The translations under genes and the position numbers were made by a program. A model generated the notes under the pieces. The model had not been told where the DNA came from. It made no database searches and saw only the letters and a list, made by a program, of their open reading frames with translations. A stretch of DNA of 6,183 nt from Oscillospiraceae bacterium (GTDB lineage: Bacteria; Bacillota; Clostridia; Oscillospirales; Oscillospiraceae): positions 1 to 6,183 of the forward strand of contig JAFNXT010000189.1 of NCBI GenBank assembly GCA_017378975.1, written 5' to 3'. Within the stretch, counting starts at the first letter, position 1. Each line of letters begins with the position of its first letter. Below are positions 5,656 through 6,183 of the stretch, piece after piece.

Positions 5656-6183
5656 ATGGAACTGATCACTGTTCGTGAACTCTTCAAAAACACTGAAAAA
5701 TACGCCGGTCAGCAGATCGAAGTGGGCGGCTGGGTCCGCAATCGTCGTCCCAGCAAGCAGTTCGGCTTCATCGTCCTGAACGACGGTACTTATTTCACCC
5801 CTGTGCAGGTGGTCTATAACGACACCATCGCCAACTTCCAGGAGATCTCCAAGATCAACATCGGTGCCGCCCTGATCGTCAAGGGCACGCTGGTGCTGAC
5901 CCCCGACTCCAAGCAGCCCTTCGAGATCCAGGCGGAGTCCGTCACCGTGGAGGGCCCCTCCACCGGCGACTTCCCCCTCCAGCCCAAGCGGCACTCCATG
6001 GAGTTCCTGCGGACCATCACCCACCTGCGTCCCCGGACCAACACCTTCCAGGCTGTGTTCCGTGTCCGCAGCCTTGCCGCCATGGCGATCCACCAGTTCT
6101 TCCAGGACCGGGACTTTGTTTACGTCCACACTCCCCTGATTACCGGTTCTGACTGCGAAGGTGCCGGCGAAATGTTCCAGGTC
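5656..6183 (+). CDS. asnS: Asparaginyl-tRNA synthetase (5' part, runs off the window)
   Basis: This class IIb aminoacyl-tRNA synthetase charges tRNA-Asn with asparagine in the cytoplasm. The visible 176 residues cover the N-terminal OB-fold anticodon-binding domain (about 15-105, with VGGWVRNRRPSKQFGFIVLNDG) and the beginning of the catalytic domain. PKRHSMEFLRTITHLRPRTN and the motif 1 region up to TPLITGSDCEGAGEMFQV are characteristic of AsnRS, which distinguishes it from AspRS and LysRS. Motifs 2 and 3 lie beyond the window; the full protein should be about 460 residues. The start at 5656 has a good ribosome site and its own promoter, so it is probably transcribed independently of pepT. 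Confidence 0.96.
   Translation, partial: MELITVRELFKNTEKYAGQQIEVGGWVRNRRPSKQFGFIVLNDGTYFTPVQVVYNDTIANFQEISKINIGAALIVKGTLVLTPDSKQPFEIQAESVTVEGPSTGDFPLQPKRHSMEFLRTITHLRPRTNTFQAVFRVRSLAAMAIHQFFQDRDFVYVHTPLITGSDCEGAGEMFQV

Overview
The window reads as chromosomal DNA from a GC-rich, anaerobic gut-type member of the Clostridia, probably Oscillospirales (Oscillospiraceae/Ruminococcaceae). The evidence is a SCIFF ranthipeptide precursor and its maturase (almost a signature of Clostridia), strong C/G-ending codon preference, an acyl-phosphate-dependent PlsY, a Firmicutes-type peptidase T and a DUF6062-like protein. The genus assignment is inference.

Layout. Positions 1-2704 hold a leftward operon. 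Its promoter (near 2676-2704) drives scfA, a 46-residue Cys-rich RiPP precursor. Next comes a strong hairpin with a U-tract (2462-2491), then scfB, the radical SAM/SPASM maturase. Last is an Orn/Lys/Arg decarboxylase-family PLP enzyme whose start codon overlaps the scfB stop (TGATG) and whose 3' end leaves the window at position 1. That gene appears to have lost one base near codon 9-10, because its conserved N-terminus and the rest of the enzyme lie in different frames.

Positions 2748-4230 run rightward from a divergent promoter. plsY makes lysophosphatidic acid at the membrane, and a 252-residue DUF6062-like protein follows with two copies of a CxxC...FCxxH motif. An AT-rich palindromic repeat of about 106 bp, with two small hairpins inside a 25-bp stem, fills most of the gap before pepT (tripeptide aminopeptidase, 4372-5571). 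asnS (asparaginyl-tRNA synthetase) starts at 5656 behind its own sigma-A-type promoter and runs off the right edge.

How the genes work together. scfA and scfB form a complete minimal ranthipeptide module: a precursor, and a maturase with an apparent N-terminal precursor-recognition domain and all expected cluster cysteines. The intervening hairpin would let the peptide be made in excess over the enzyme. No dedicated exporter or protease is visible, and pepT is a general peptide-recycling enzyme with no evident link. plsY, pepT and asnS are housekeeping genes. The most notable observations are the eight-cysteine SCIFF variant with Gly at the likely thioether acceptor position, the attenuator between scfA and scfB, the frameshifted decarboxylase coupled to scfB, the duplicated metal-site motif in the DUF6062-like protein, and the cloverleaf-like repeat. 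No gap without a gene exceeds 165 bases.
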